Shown here: piece by piece, positions 7,080-13,947 of the stretch
How positions within the stretch are numbered: the stretch's first letter is position 1
How the letters are laid out: the number at the start of each line of letters is the position of its first letter
From: CAYQVW01 sp964421245
Lineage (GTDB): Bacteria > Margulisbacteria > WOR-1 > XYC2-FULL-46-14
Reading direction: 5' to 3'
Length of the DNA stretch: 20,786 bases
Assembly: GCA_964421245.1 (NCBI GenBank)
Contig: CAYQVW010000022.1
Span: 1 to 20,786, forward strand
Made by a program: the position numbers and the translations under genes
Notes under the pieces: model-generated
Told to the model about the DNA's origin: nothing
Database searches by the model: none
The model's input: the letters and a program-made list of their open reading frames with translations, nothing else

Positions 7080-7312
7080 TCAGGAACATCAACAAAATTG
7101 GGCTTTGCCCCAACCAGATAAGACATTCTATAGGCACGATCTTCGTCTTGAAGCTCCATCTCCATTAGCCTTCCAATAACTCCAACATGGGGAGATTCTA
7201 ATTCCCGCTCCTCCTCTGAATCCAAACCAATTTCTCTTCTGAATGCTGAAACAGACCCCTCAAACCATTTAACAATATCATCAAACATTGGAGCTTCTTG
7301 CTCTTGATCCAT
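7043..7312 (-). CDS. Unrecognised acidic protein, probably the N-terminal part of a frameshifted gene
   Basis: An 89-residue ORF starting MDQEQEAPMFDDIVKWF, acidic and predicted helical, with no family that I recognise. Its frame stays open for about 22 codons upstream of the ATG (to a stop near 7369), also with protein-like composition (ELDPRKIAKRTPRAE), but without a start codon; the ribosome site before the ATG is weak (GCAGAG). Together with the membrane-anchored tail in the -1 frame (6807-7079) the full product would be about 165 residues, soluble and acidic at the N-terminus with one C-terminal membrane segment. Treat the ORF as part of a damaged gene or one with an assembly error. Confidence 0.5.
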   Translation of the reverse strand: MDQEQEAPMFDDIVKWFEGSVSAFRREIGLDSEEERELESPHVGVIGRLMEMELQDEDRAYRMSYLVGAKPNFVDVPEPRLLRFSLEEG

Positions 7313-7394
7313 CTCTGCTCGAGGAGTTCTTTTTGCAATCTTTCGTGGATCAAGCTCTAAGGTTGTTTCTAAGAAATATTAAATAAATTTCAGC

Positions 7395-7643
7395 TTATTT
7401 CCAAACAGCCAGAATGGCACCGATTACAGCAAACGCAGTTAAATTATAACCATTTCGAAGAAGAAAAAGTTTCCAGGGCCTCTTTTCAAAAACAACATCA
7501 CCCAGTAATAATGTAGCAATAAAACCTAGTTCAACCAAAACTCCAATTTTGGCTCCTGCCAGCAAAGTGTTTGCTCCGCTAAAACTGATGACGTAGGCTA
7601 ATCCAAGGGCAACCCCGAGTGAAGACAAAATCGCTAAAATCAT
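7395..7643 (-). CDS. Short DUF1761-like membrane protein, N-terminally truncated
   Basis: An 82-residue hydrophobic protein starting MILAILSSLGVALGLAY, with about three membrane segments. The stretch LGFIATLLLGDVVFEKRPWKLFLLRNGYN and the ending GAILAVWK recall the C-terminal two-thirds of DUF1761 proteins, which are usually about 130 residues and have another N-terminal membrane segment; this is from memory. A GTG at 7661 would add MLRIKD, but those codons come from a dispersed repeat beginning at 7650, so I prefer the ATG at 7643. There is no clear Shine-Dalgarno sequence. Function unknown. Confidence 0.6.
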   Translation of the reverse strand: MILAILSSLGVALGLAYVISFSGANTLLAGAKIGVLVELGFIATLLLGDVVFEKRPWKLFLLRNGYNLTAFAVIGAILAVWK

Positions 7644-7649
7644 ATCTTT

Positions 7650-7755
7650 AATCCGAAGCACGAAATACTAAATAAATTCTAAATCATAATGACCAAAATA
7701 TCAAATATTTAAAACATTGAAAATTATATATTTGATATTATTTCGGATTTCTTGC
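7650..7755. repeat. Dispersed AT-rich repeat (ATCCGAAGCACGAAAT family), copy 1
   Basis: AATCCGAAGCACGAAAT at 7650-7666 matches exactly, in inverted orientation, 17 bp at 17150-17166. The following AT-rich stretch of TAAATAAATTCTAAATC type, closing with TTTCGGATTTC near 7741-7751, is the style of a repeat that I recall as widespread in environmental bacterial genomes. It fills most of the gap between 7662 and 7799, where I see no gene or terminator. Confidence 0.6.
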
Positions 7756-7799
7756 GGATAATCTTTCTCGAACTTTAGATCCCATCAGTTCCGCAAGTG

Positions 7800-8876
7800 C
7801 TACATTATAGTGTATTTAAAAATTTGGGCAAGATGAGGATAAGCATGCCTTTTATAGAAATCTTTTGCATCTTCATTAGAATATCTTTCTCTTAGTCCCT
7901 CAAAGACCGCTCTTGAAAATTCAAACCCAGACAAATCAGCAATTGGAAGAAAAGGAAGCTCCTTCCCCTTAAATGTCTTCACTCTTAGTCCCCTTATGTA
8001 ATCTAAATATTGTGCAAAAGAAACATTTTGAAGTTTTCTAACAGTAATACAGCGAAGATCGAGGGGAGAGCTGTCAGATACTGGATGCCTCATAACAACA
8101 TCTCCTGCACCAACACTAAAGTCGTCAATCCCAAGAACTTGCCTGAAATCATAGCCAGCAACTAATAGACTAGTAACCCTGGAATAAAACTGTCTGGTTA
8201 GTTGAGGGGAAAACAAGTCATACTTCAAACCTTTCTTCTTTCTAGCCCTAACCCTTTCTAACTCTTCCCGCCCGTAATTAAGAGCATTATAGTTAAAACA
8301 GAGATGCCCCTCTTCGTCAACTATAGATATTTCAATATATCCCTGACTTACCAAATCAGGATAAACATTTGCCTTAATTGTCCTTTGGGTTTTATTTTTG
8401 CCAAACTGAAAATCAACAATAGCTCTTCTCTCCGGAGCAACAAATAGCTTGGGGAGCCTATTTCCCAAACCACTAAGATAGCTATGCTCACAATCAGAGA
8501 CTGAGCCAGAGCTCCTTAAGGTTTTTAAACGAGGAGCAGTTACAACTTTTAATTCTCTTCCTCTCCCTGGATCAAACCTAAAAACATATTGAAAAGTTCC
8601 TGATTGAAAAAAAGTAAGCGTAGCGTCCGTAGCTGTTCCCCTATTTCCCATAAGAAAGTTACTTGATAGACCAAAAAGAGTGGTCCTTAATTCTTTTGGA
8701 TTTTTCTCATTATTATAGAATGCGACCGGAGCACGGCACCCAATTTTCCTATTTCCAATTTGCATATCCCATTGATAAGTAGCAACACCTAAAACAGATA
8801 TTATTTTTGCTTTGGTAATAGAAAGGTTTTTTTGTGTTCCTTGGTGTATAACCGCTAACCCTTGATTAACTTTCAT
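7800..8876 (-). CDS. Unrecognised 358-residue protein
   Basis: No known family recognised. The protein is soluble-looking, rich in beta-type segments and in Lys/Arg, with no signal peptide or membrane helix. Notable stretches are a basic cluster RVRARKKKG in the middle, MRHPVSDSSPLDLRCITVRKL in the C-terminal half, and an ending FYKRHAYPHLAQIFKY. Cysteines are few. It lies 27 nt downstream of the Gfo/Idh-type oxidoreductase on the same strand, so co-transcription is possible. However, the gap contains a 20-bp repeated element with a TATATA box 7 nt before the ATG, which may be an independent promoter giving a leaderless mRNA. There is no Shine-Dalgarno sequence. Confidence 0.75.
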   Translation of the reverse strand: MKVNQGLAVIHQGTQKNLSITKAKIISVLGVATYQWDMQIGNRKIGCRAPVAFYNNEKNPKELRTTLFGLSSNFLMGNRGTATDATLTFFQSGTFQYVFRFDPGRGRELKVVTAPRLKTLRSSGSVSDCEHSYLSGLGNRLPKLFVAPERRAIVDFQFGKNKTQRTIKANVYPDLVSQGYIEISIVDEEGHLCFNYNALNYGREELERVRARKKKGLKYDLFSPQLTRQFYSRVTSLLVAGYDFRQVLGIDDFSVGAGDVVMRHPVSDSSPLDLRCITVRKLQNVSFAQYLDYIRGLRVKTFKGKELPFLPIADLSGFEFSRAVFEGLRERYSNEDAKDFYKRHAYPHLAQIFKYTIM

Positions 8877-8878
8877 AT

Positions 8879-8898
8879 CTACATATATATCGTTAAAA
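8879..8898. repeat. 20-bp repeat CTACATATATATCGTTAAAA, copy 1
   Basis: Identical over 20 bp to 20732-20751, and each copy lies upstream of a minus-strand ORF (ATG 8876 and ATG 20684). The second copy continues into a hairpin repeat; this one does not. The TATATA core could serve as a -10 box. Confidence 0.75.
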
Positions 8899-8903
8899 AT
8901 AGG

Positions 8904-9857
8904 CTAAAATTTCAGATGAGTCCTTTCTAAAACTTGATTAATCAAAACTGCAATCTCCACATTAGAAGGATATCCGATAACCCCCTTTAAATAATTTGCA
9001 AAGTAGTCAAGCACATGATGCAGATTGTTTCCTTCATCAAACTCTTTTTTAAAATCAGTTTTTACCTTAGTATCCTTTCCCTTCACCTTTCCAACTGGAC
9101 GATAAGTGGCCAAAGACAATGGAAAATCAGCTGATTTTCCATTATAGGTAAGAACTTTTCTCTCTCCGTCCTTTTCACCAACTATACGGACCATTCGAGT
9201 GGTTCTATTATTATTTAGAGATAAATCAATTGTTCCAGCAATGTTTCCTGTTCTACTCCTAAATAATATCCTTCCTTCTTCGACTAACCCTTTCTTTACA
9301 TCAATATCAAAACGAGCAAAATTGAGTGAATCTAACGGCGCAAAAAGATGCAAAAGGCTCAACATGTGGCAACCGAGCAATTGATAAACATCATGACCAA
9401 AAGTACCAGTCTGTTCCATCGCTAAGTGAATAGCGGAAATTTGTCCAATCTCGCCATCATCAACCAATTGTTTCATTTGAGCAATTGCCGCAGAAAAGGC
9501 AAATGTATAATCAACAAATATCTTAAGATCATTATCCCTTGCCAAATCTGCCAAAATAACACCTTCTCTTGCAGTTAACGTAAAGATTTTCTCCATAAAA
9601 AGATCTCGTCCAGATCGTAAAACCCTTTCACCTAAATCAAAATGCGTCTCAGTAGGAGTTGCAACAACAACGGCATCTATACCTTGTCTTAACAAAAGAG
9701 CATCAGTTGACATAAGAGGAATACCATCTAGACCATCACGAAGTCTTTCTGGATGCTTTACAGCAGCAGCAACTACTTCAAATTCTTCGTGCTCTCTAAA
9801 ATTTCTCAAAAGGATTCCGCCCCAGTTACCAAGTCCCGCAATTCCAACTTTTATCAT
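8904..9857 (-). CDS. Gfo/Idh/MocA family NAD(P)-dependent oxidoreductase
   Basis: A 317-residue protein with an N-terminal Rossmann fold (G8xG10xxG13 in GIAGLGNWGG) and the family's catalytic-site motif E89-K90 in LFMEKIFTLTA (usually EKP; here EKI). The conserved TPTETH segment (about 67-72) precedes it. The C-terminal alpha/beta substrate domain (about 125-317) includes QLLGCHMLSLL, where the family often has a catalytic GxHxxD-type His. Members oxidise or reduce sugars, inositols or nucleotide sugars; the substrate cannot be told from sequence alone. A GATAAT box 5 nt before the ATG hints at a leaderless start. The unknown 358-aa gene follows closely. Confidence 0.85.
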   Translation of the reverse strand: MIKVGIAGLGNWGGILLRNFREHEEFEVVAAAVKHPERLRDGLDGIPLMSTDALLLRQGIDAVVVATPTETHFDLGERVLRSGRDLFMEKIFTLTAREGVILADLARDNDLKIFVDYTFAFSAAIAQMKQLVDDGEIGQISAIHLAMEQTGTFGHDVYQLLGCHMLSLLHLFAPLDSLNFARFDIDVKKGLVEEGRILFRSRTGNIAGTIDLSLNNNRTTRMVRIVGEKDGERKVLTYNGKSADFPLSLATYRPVGKVKGKDTKVKTDFKKEFDEGNNLHHVLDYFANYLKGVIGYPSNVEIAVLINQVLERTHLKF

Positions 9858-9928
9858 GCCTTATTATCTTTTATTAAACAAAGAAATTTCACACAATCTT
9901 TGTTCTGGCCGGAACAACTCCCCTCTTC

Positions 9929-10648
9929 TTATTGCACCGTAACCAAACTGGTAAATGCAGACGCCCCATCACCCGAAACATACCCAACCGAACCAGCTTT
10001 TGCTCCGCCACTCATGGTCATTGGATTAACTCCCCAAACAAGAATACTGTAGGTTCCTGCCACAATATTAGACGAAGTAATTTGCAACGATTTTTCTGAA
10101 ACGGGAACAACGACTTGATAGTTTTTAGTTGCATCGGTTGCTCCATTATAATCTGTTATCTGCACCCAGGTATGAGTACAAGGATAAGCCCCCTGCGTAA
10201 CCGTCCAGGTTATATTAAATGGAAGAGTTACGGTAGCAGACTCTATCGGAACAAGACTGCTATGATACGAAATAGGAGTTACGGTCGAACTCGATGGATA
10301 ACTCTTACTCCCCTTTACAACCGATATGGAGACACTTTCTCCTGCTGAGTGAGAAAAACCATCAGCGTTTTGATAACTATTGCGAACTGTTCCAGTTGTG
10401 TATGCAGTCGAAGATGAAACACCAGTTGTATCGTTAGTAAGTGTTACAGTTGCACCAGTTATATCGGTACCCGTAACAGGATCATTAGGGTTTGAAAAGT
10501 TAGCGGCACCATCAGTTACAAAGACATAAGGATGAGAAAAATACCACAAAATGAGATATTCGCCATCACTAGAAGTCGTACAATTAATTTGAAAAAAACC
10601 TAAAGCCAAAATACAAAACAACGACACAAACAAAACAACCTTTTTCAT
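9929..10648 (-). CDS. Secreted Ig-like or carbohydrate-binding-like protein, possible lipoprotein
   Basis: A 239-residue protein with a clear export signal (MKKVVLFVSLFCILALGFF), then Thr/Ser/Val-rich beta-sandwich-type sequence. C23 (FQINC) is placed like a lipobox Cys, but the preceding N and Q do not fit the usual L-A/S-G/A-C, so lipidation is doubtful. Repeated phrases such as ITGATVTLTNDTTG and VPIESATVTLPFNITWTV suggest one or two Ig-like beta domains. No enzyme motifs seen. It follows the thioredoxin-reductase gene by 20 nt with a strong AGGAGGG site, so it probably belongs to the tRNA-Asp/trxB transcript, an odd partner for a secreted protein. Confidence 0.75.
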   Translation of the reverse strand: MKKVVLFVSLFCILALGFFQINCTTSSDGEYLILWYFSHPYVFVTDGAANFSNPNDPVTGTDITGATVTLTNDTTGVSSSTAYTTGTVRNSYQNADGFSHSAGESVSISVVKGSKSYPSSSTVTPISYHSSLVPIESATVTLPFNITWTVTQGAYPCTHTWVQITDYNGATDATKNYQVVVPVSEKSLQITSSNIVAGTYSILVWGVNPMTMSGGAKAGSVGYVSGDGASAFTSLVTVQ

Positions 10649-10668
10649 ATCAATCCCTCCTAAATAAT

Positions 10669-11574
10669 TTAATGTCTCGACAAATACCTAAAGACAGCCA
10701 AGGTAGCCTTGGCTCCCTCACCAGCAGCAATAATAATCTGTTTCTCAGGAACATCGGTTACATCCCCTGCAGCAAAGATACGAGGACGAGAGGTTTCTGT
10801 AGTATTATTTACAATAATTTCACCCTTTTTGTTCTTATCCACACACTCAATCATTCCGGAATTCGGGACCAAGCCAATTTCAACAAATATTCCTTGAAGT
10901 TTAATTTCTTTTATCTTCCCTTCTACCTCAATTTTTATCCCCCCAACGAATTTCTCGCCGAATATTTCTTTTATATTTGTATTATGAAAAATCTGAACAT
11001 TCTCGGCTGCTTTAACTTTTTTAATCATAACCGAGTCCCCATTGAAATCAGCCGTACTGTTAACAACACAAACATTTGTTGCTATTTTTTGTAAAGAGAG
11101 CGCTGCATCTAGAGCAGAATTCCCTCCACCAATTACCGCAACATCTTTTCCTTTGAACAGTGGTCCGTCACAAGTAGCACAATAGAATAATCCTTTATTT
11201 TTATACTTAGCTTCGCCCGGAATATTTAGCAGTCTTGGTCGTTTACCAGAAGCAACAATGACTGTTTTTGCAGAAAAAGCTTCACCTTTTTCTGTTATTA
11301 CATCAAAGCCCTGATCGGTCTTTTCAACTTTGGCAACCCCCACTCCTTCTTTAAGACCAAATTCATGCTTTTCTAAGTGGTCACGAAATTTCATAGCTAA
11401 TTCTGGTCCGGTTACAAGTTGCTGTCCGGTATAATTTTCTATCTCTCCCGCCCAGGCAGCTTGGCCACCAATATCGCGGGAAATGATCATAAAATCGAGG
11501 CTTTTACGAGCAGCATAGATTGCAGCGGTAATTCCAGCAGGCCCAGCACCTATAATAATTAATTCTTTTTGCAT
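10669..11574 (-). CDS. trxB: Thioredoxin reductase-like flavoprotein disulfide reductase
   Basis: A 301-residue low-molecular-weight thioredoxin reductase fold. It has the FAD site GAGPAG (9-14), redox-active C132-A-T-C135 in YCATCDGPL, the pyridine nucleotide Rossmann motif GGGNSA (149-154) and the second FAD motif FAAGDVTD near the C-terminus. The NADPH-specifying HRRxxxR motif expected near residue 170 is absent and replaced by VVNSTADF, so NADPH use is doubtful; NADH (as in AhpF) or another donor is possible. The gene begins 14 nt after tRNA-Asp on the same strand, without a Shine-Dalgarno sequence. The likely role is keeping thioredoxin or a peroxidase partner reduced. Confidence 0.88.
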   Translation of the reverse strand: MQKELIIIGAGPAGITAAIYAARKSLDFMIISRDIGGQAAWAGEIENYTGQQLVTGPELAMKFRDHLEKHEFGLKEGVGVAKVEKTDQGFDVITEKGEAFSAKTVIVASGKRPRLLNIPGEAKYKNKGLFYCATCDGPLFKGKDVAVIGGGNSALDAALSLQKIATNVCVVNSTADFNGDSVMIKKVKAAENVQIFHNTNIKEIFGEKFVGGIKIEVEGKIKEIKLQGIFVEIGLVPNSGMIECVDKNKKGEIIVNNTTETSRPRIFAAGDVTDVPEKQIIIAAGEGAKATLAVFRYLSRH

Positions 11575-11588
11575 GATAAAAAAGAGAA

Positions 11589-11664
11589 CGGGCCCGAAGG
11601 GATTCGAACCCTCGGTCTCCTGCGTGACAGGCAGGCGTGTTAAACCAGGCTACACCACGGGCCC
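11589..11664 (-). tRNA. tRNA-Asp (GTC)
   Basis: The minus strand folds into a full cloverleaf: 7-bp acceptor GGGCCCG/CGGGCCC, anticodon stem CCTGC/GCAGG with loop CTGTCAC (anticodon GTC), and T arm with GGTTCGAATCC. The discriminator is G73, as expected for Asp. CCA is not encoded. It is the first element of the trxB transcript. Confidence 0.95.
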
Positions 11665-11675
11665 AATGAACTTTT

Positions 11676-11705
11676 AGTATATCACGAAGGAAAAGACTGT
11701 TTCAA
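11676..11705 (-). promoter_or_regulatory. tRNA-Asp/trxB promoter
   Basis: On the minus strand TTGAAA (11705-11700), an 18-nt spacer and TATACT (11681-11676), with TGA before it as an extended -10. The start would be near 11669, about 5 nt before tRNA-Asp. It overlaps the divergent helicase promoter region. Confidence 0.75.
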
Positions 11706-11716
11706 GCCGCTTTAAA

Positions 11717-11725
11717 TGCTATAAT
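11717..11725 (+). promoter_or_regulatory. Extended -10 promoter of the DEAD-box helicase gene
   Basis: TGCTATAAT ends 5 nt before the ATG at 11731, so transcription should begin at or within a base or two of the start codon. There is no -35 of quality at 16-18 nt and no Shine-Dalgarno sequence. Confidence 0.75.
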
Positions 11726-11730
11726 TAGGT

Positions 11731-12939
11731 ATGGACAATAGCAAACAACGCAATAATGTAGATTTTTACGGTCTTGGCATAGCTCCAAAGATACTGGAGC
11801 TACTAAAGCGAATGAGGTTTAAGACACCAACGCCTATCCAACATAAGGCAATTCCAATGGCGATTGAGGGGAAAGATATTGTAGGTGTTGCTCAAACCGG
11901 AACAGGAAAGACTATGGCCTTTGGTATTCCGATGGTTCAGCGCTTAGCGCAAGGTCCTGGACGAGGATTAGTTCTAGTACCAACCAGAGAACTGGCCCTA
12001 CAGGTTGATGAATCACTTCAAAAAATTACCAGATCATTTGGTATGAGATCTGCTGTTCTTATCGGTGGAGCATCAATGGGAAATCAGGTTAGAATGTTAC
12101 GTCGCAATCCAAAAATCGTGATTGCAACGCCTGGACGAATGAATGATCATTTACAAAGAAGAACCTTCCGGCTTGATAATTTTAAAGTTTTAGTACTCGA
12201 CGAAGCAGATCGTATGCTAGATATGGGTTTTATGCCACAAATCGAACATGTGCTGATGAATTTACCTAAGAACAGACAGACTATGTTATTCTCTGCAACT
12301 ATTCCGGAAAAAATAGTTCGTATTGCTACAAAATATATGAAGCTACCGGTTAGTGTAGAAATTGCCCGCTCCGGTACGGCCGCTAAAAATGTTACTCAAG
12401 AGTTATTTATTATTAAAAAAGAGGATAAACCTAAATTATTAGAAAAGCTACTCTATCAATATCGCGGCGCAGTTCTTATTTTTATCCGCACCAAAAGAAG
12501 TGCTTCTAGAATCACACGCGGAATAAGGTCTTTGGGACATAACGCAGCAGAAATCCACTCAGATCGTTCTCTCAAACAGAGGAGAGATGCGCTTGAGGGT
12601 TTTAAGACCGGCAGATTTAGAATCTTGGTTGCCACAGACATCGCGGCTAGAGGAATTGACGTTAAAGAAATAGAGCTGGTTATCAACTATGACCTTCCCG
12701 ATGATTCAGAGAATTATGTACATCGTATTGGTCGCACAGGGAGAGCTGCCCATGAAGGCCGAGCGATCTCTTTTGCCACACCAGACCAACGTGGCGATGT
12801 TCGCAACATTGAAAGAATAATGCAAAAAGCCTTACCAGTTGTTAAACACCCAGAGGTTAATTCAGCTAGCTTTCACACATCAAGGGGTAGAAGCTTCAGT
12901 CCACGAGGACGAGGCAGAGCCCGCGGACGAAGAAGGTAA
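11731..12939 (+). CDS. DEAD-box ATP-dependent RNA helicase
   Basis: A 402-residue RNA helicase of the RhlE/DeaD type. Visible motifs: Q motif (PTPIQHKAIP, about 33-42), I AQTGTGKT (54-61), Ia PTRELA (84-89), Ib TPGR, II DEAD (157-160), III SAT (188-190), IV FIRTKR, V ATDIAARGID and VI HRIGRTGRA. The C-terminus is a short basic tail RGRSFSPRGRGRARGRRR that probably binds RNA; there is no DbpA-like or CsdA-like extra domain. Such enzymes unwind structured RNA during ribosome assembly, mRNA decay or cold adaptation. The start is fixed by the extended -10 promoter just upstream. The gene converges on the lipoprotein gene, and I see no clear terminator in 12940-13027. Confidence 0.96.
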   Translation: MDNSKQRNNVDFYGLGIAPKILELLKRMRFKTPTPIQHKAIPMAIEGKDIVGVAQTGTGKTMAFGIPMVQRLAQGPGRGLVLVPTRELALQVDESLQKITRSFGMRSAVLIGGASMGNQVRMLRRNPKIVIATPGRMNDHLQRRTFRLDNFKVLVLDEADRMLDMGFMPQIEHVLMNLPKNRQTMLFSATIPEKIVRIATKYMKLPVSVEIARSGTAAKNVTQELFIIKKEDKPKLLEKLLYQYRGAVLIFIRTKRSASRITRGIRSLGHNAAEIHSDRSLKQRRDALEGFKTGRFRILVATDIAARGIDVKEIELVINYDLPDDSENYVHRIGRTGRAAHEGRAISFATPDQRGDVRNIERIMQKALPVVKHPEVNSASFHTSRGRSFSPRGRGRARGRRR

Positions 12940-12990
12940 GAATCCCTGGATAAGGCAGAATAATGTCTCCCTGATCCTGTTCTCACTCTA

Positions 12991-13016
12991 GCTTGTTTGG
13001 GATTTGGAATTTGGAG
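12991..13016. repeat. Fragment of a GGGATTTGGAATTTGGA dispersed repeat
   Basis: The gap between the converging helicase and lipoprotein genes contains CTTGTTTGGGATTTGGAATT and a few further bases of the same low-complexity type. I recall such strings from dispersed repeats in environmental genomes and recognise no function. The rest of the 88-bp gap shows no gene. Confidence 0.35.
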
Positions 13017-13027
13017 GAAGGATATGA

Positions 13028-13576
13028 TCATTCAAACTTGAAACTTTTCACTATTTTGTAAAATCTGTCTTTGTGGTTGCGAAATTCAAAAGAAAGCGTC
13101 TGTCCTGTTATGTGATACAAAATCGAATTTTCTCCGTTTGGCCTTAAAACCAAAACATTCAACTGTTTGTATTCATCATTATTGATTTTATAAATGGAGG
13201 TAAATTGTTTAGAAATTGAATTATCAATCTCTATCTCAGACTGAGACTGGACTATAAAACCATTAAATTCAGCTGATAAATTTTTAATAACAACTTTATA
13301 CAAATCATCTAGGCCAAGCTTCTTATCCGCTTGATCAACAAACATAAATATAAGTGGATCATTAAAGTCTTTTAATTTATTTCGTTTATCTTTTGCATAA
13401 ATATCAAAAGGGCCAAAGTTTTCCTTTATAACCCAATTCTTTGGAAAGTTGATTGAAAAGCCTAAATCCTTATTCACATATCTTTTTGATGAATCAGTTG
13501 AACAGGCAGAAGTAAATAAAACAAGAGTAACCATAATACCCGTAATAGAAACAAAAAAAACAAATCCTTTTTTCAT
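13028..13576 (-). CDS. PsbP/Mog1-like lipoprotein
   Basis: A 182-residue protein with a lipoprotein signal peptide (MKKGFVFFVSITGIMVTLVLFTSAC; lipobox TSA-C25), then a soluble domain opening with NKDLGFSINFPKNWVIKEN. This y-x-n-x-lGfsi-x-fP-x-x-W pattern is typical of the PsbP-like fold found in many small bacterial lipoproteins of unknown role. An ATG six codons upstream (13594) is possible, but I choose 13576 because the extended -10 TGCTACAAT (13593-13585) overlaps the upstream ATG. The start then lies 8 nt after the -10, with AGAGG in between. It converges on the helicase gene. Confidence 0.8.
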   Translation of the reverse strand: MKKGFVFFVSITGIMVTLVLFTSACSTDSSKRYVNKDLGFSINFPKNWVIKENFGPFDIYAKDKRNKLKDFNDPLIFMFVDQADKKLGLDDLYKVVIKNLSAEFNGFIVQSQSEIEIDNSISKQFTSIYKINNDEYKQLNVLVLRPNGENSILYHITGQTLSFEFRNHKDRFYKIVKSFKFE

Positions 13577-13584
13577 TGCCTCTG

Positions 13585-13593
13585 ATTGTAGCA
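13585..13593 (-). promoter_or_regulatory. Extended -10 promoter of the PsbP-like lipoprotein gene
   Basis: TGCTACAAT on the minus strand lies 8 nt before the ATG at 13576. No good -35 is seen. It predicts an almost leaderless mRNA and argues against the ATG at 13594. Confidence 0.6.
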
Positions 13594-13608
13594 TATAATA
13601 TTAAGTGT

Positions 13609-13705
13609 TAGTAGTTCGACGGTTCGACTAGCTCACCGCTCACTGCAAGCGAATCTGAGGTGGGCAAGCGGGCGGGCAAACTCTCGGGAACATAGTGACA
13701 GCGAA
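13609..13705. repeat. GC-rich dispersed repeat (GTTCGAC / CTCACC type)
   Basis: The 117 bp between the lipoprotein gene and tRNA-Ser(GCT) are distinctly richer in GC than their surroundings. They include the direct repeat GTTCGAC-G-GTTCGAC (near 13617-13631) and the imperfect pair CTCACC...GGTGGG. This looks like a mobile or REP-like element of the common TTCGAC-AGCTCA type. No ORF or clear terminator found. Confidence 0.45.
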
Positions 13706-13711
13706 GTAGAA

Positions 13712-13800
13712 CGGAGGAGGAGAGATTCGAACTCTCGCTGGGCAAATCGCCCACTAACAGTTTAGCAAACTGTCCCCTTCAACCACTTGGGTACTCCTCC
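13712..13800 (-). tRNA. tRNA-Ser (GCT)
   Basis: An 89-nt class-II tRNA: acceptor GGAGGAG/CTCCTCC, anticodon stem ACAGT/ACTGT with loop TTGCTAA (anticodon GCT), long variable arm with TGGGCGATTTGCCCA, T arm GAGTTCGAATCTC, discriminator G, no CCA. It lies 41 nt downstream of tRNA-Ser(TGA) on the same strand and is probably co-transcribed with it. Confidence 0.95.
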
Positions 13801-13842
13801 GCGCGAAGCGCACTAGAACAAGGGATCTGCCTGCGGCAGATC
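13801..13842. repeat. Two hairpins in the spacer between the tRNA-Ser genes
   Basis: GCGC-GAA-GCGC (13801-13811) abuts the 5' end of tRNA-Ser(GCT). The perfect inverted repeat GATCTGCC-TGC-GGCAGATC (13824-13842) ends at the discriminator base of tRNA-Ser(TGA). Both would form in the precursor RNA. Confidence 0.7.
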
Positions 13843-13928
13843 GGAGGGAGGAGGATTCGAACCCCCGATACCCGCAAAGGTATGCCTGTTTTCAAGACAG
13901 GTGCCATCAACCACTCGGCCATCCCTCC
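13842..13928 (-). tRNA. tRNA-Ser (TGA)
   Basis: An 87-nt class-II tRNA: acceptor GGAGGGA/TCCCTCC, anticodon stem CCTGT/ACAGG with loop CTTGAAA (anticodon TGA), variable arm ATACCTTTGCGGGTAT, T arm GGGTTCGAATCC, discriminator G, no encoded CCA. It is the first of two tandem serine tRNAs. Confidence 0.95.
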
Positions 13929-13947
13929 AACGTAAAATAGGATCTTT

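Noticed and set aside
6955..7179. Plus-strand ORF of 74 residues
   Set aside because: It overlaps the minus-strand coding region 6807-7312, has low-complexity Ser/Arg/Pro composition and no ribosome site; it is a shadow frame.
7659..7661. GTG start for the DUF1761-like gene
   Set aside because: The extra codons come from the dispersed repeat; the ATG at 7643 is more plausible.
9858..9928. Intrinsic terminator after the secreted-protein gene
   Set aside because: TTGTTC/GAACAA can form a 6-bp stem on the minus strand, but no T-run follows; too weak to call.
10672..11094. Plus-strand ORF of 140 residues opposite trxB
   Set aside because: Lies wholly antisense to the conserved flavoprotein with Asn/Phe-rich random-looking sequence.
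12940..13027. Bidirectional terminator between helicase and lipoprotein genes
   Set aside because: No stable GC-rich stem with a T tract on either strand was seen.
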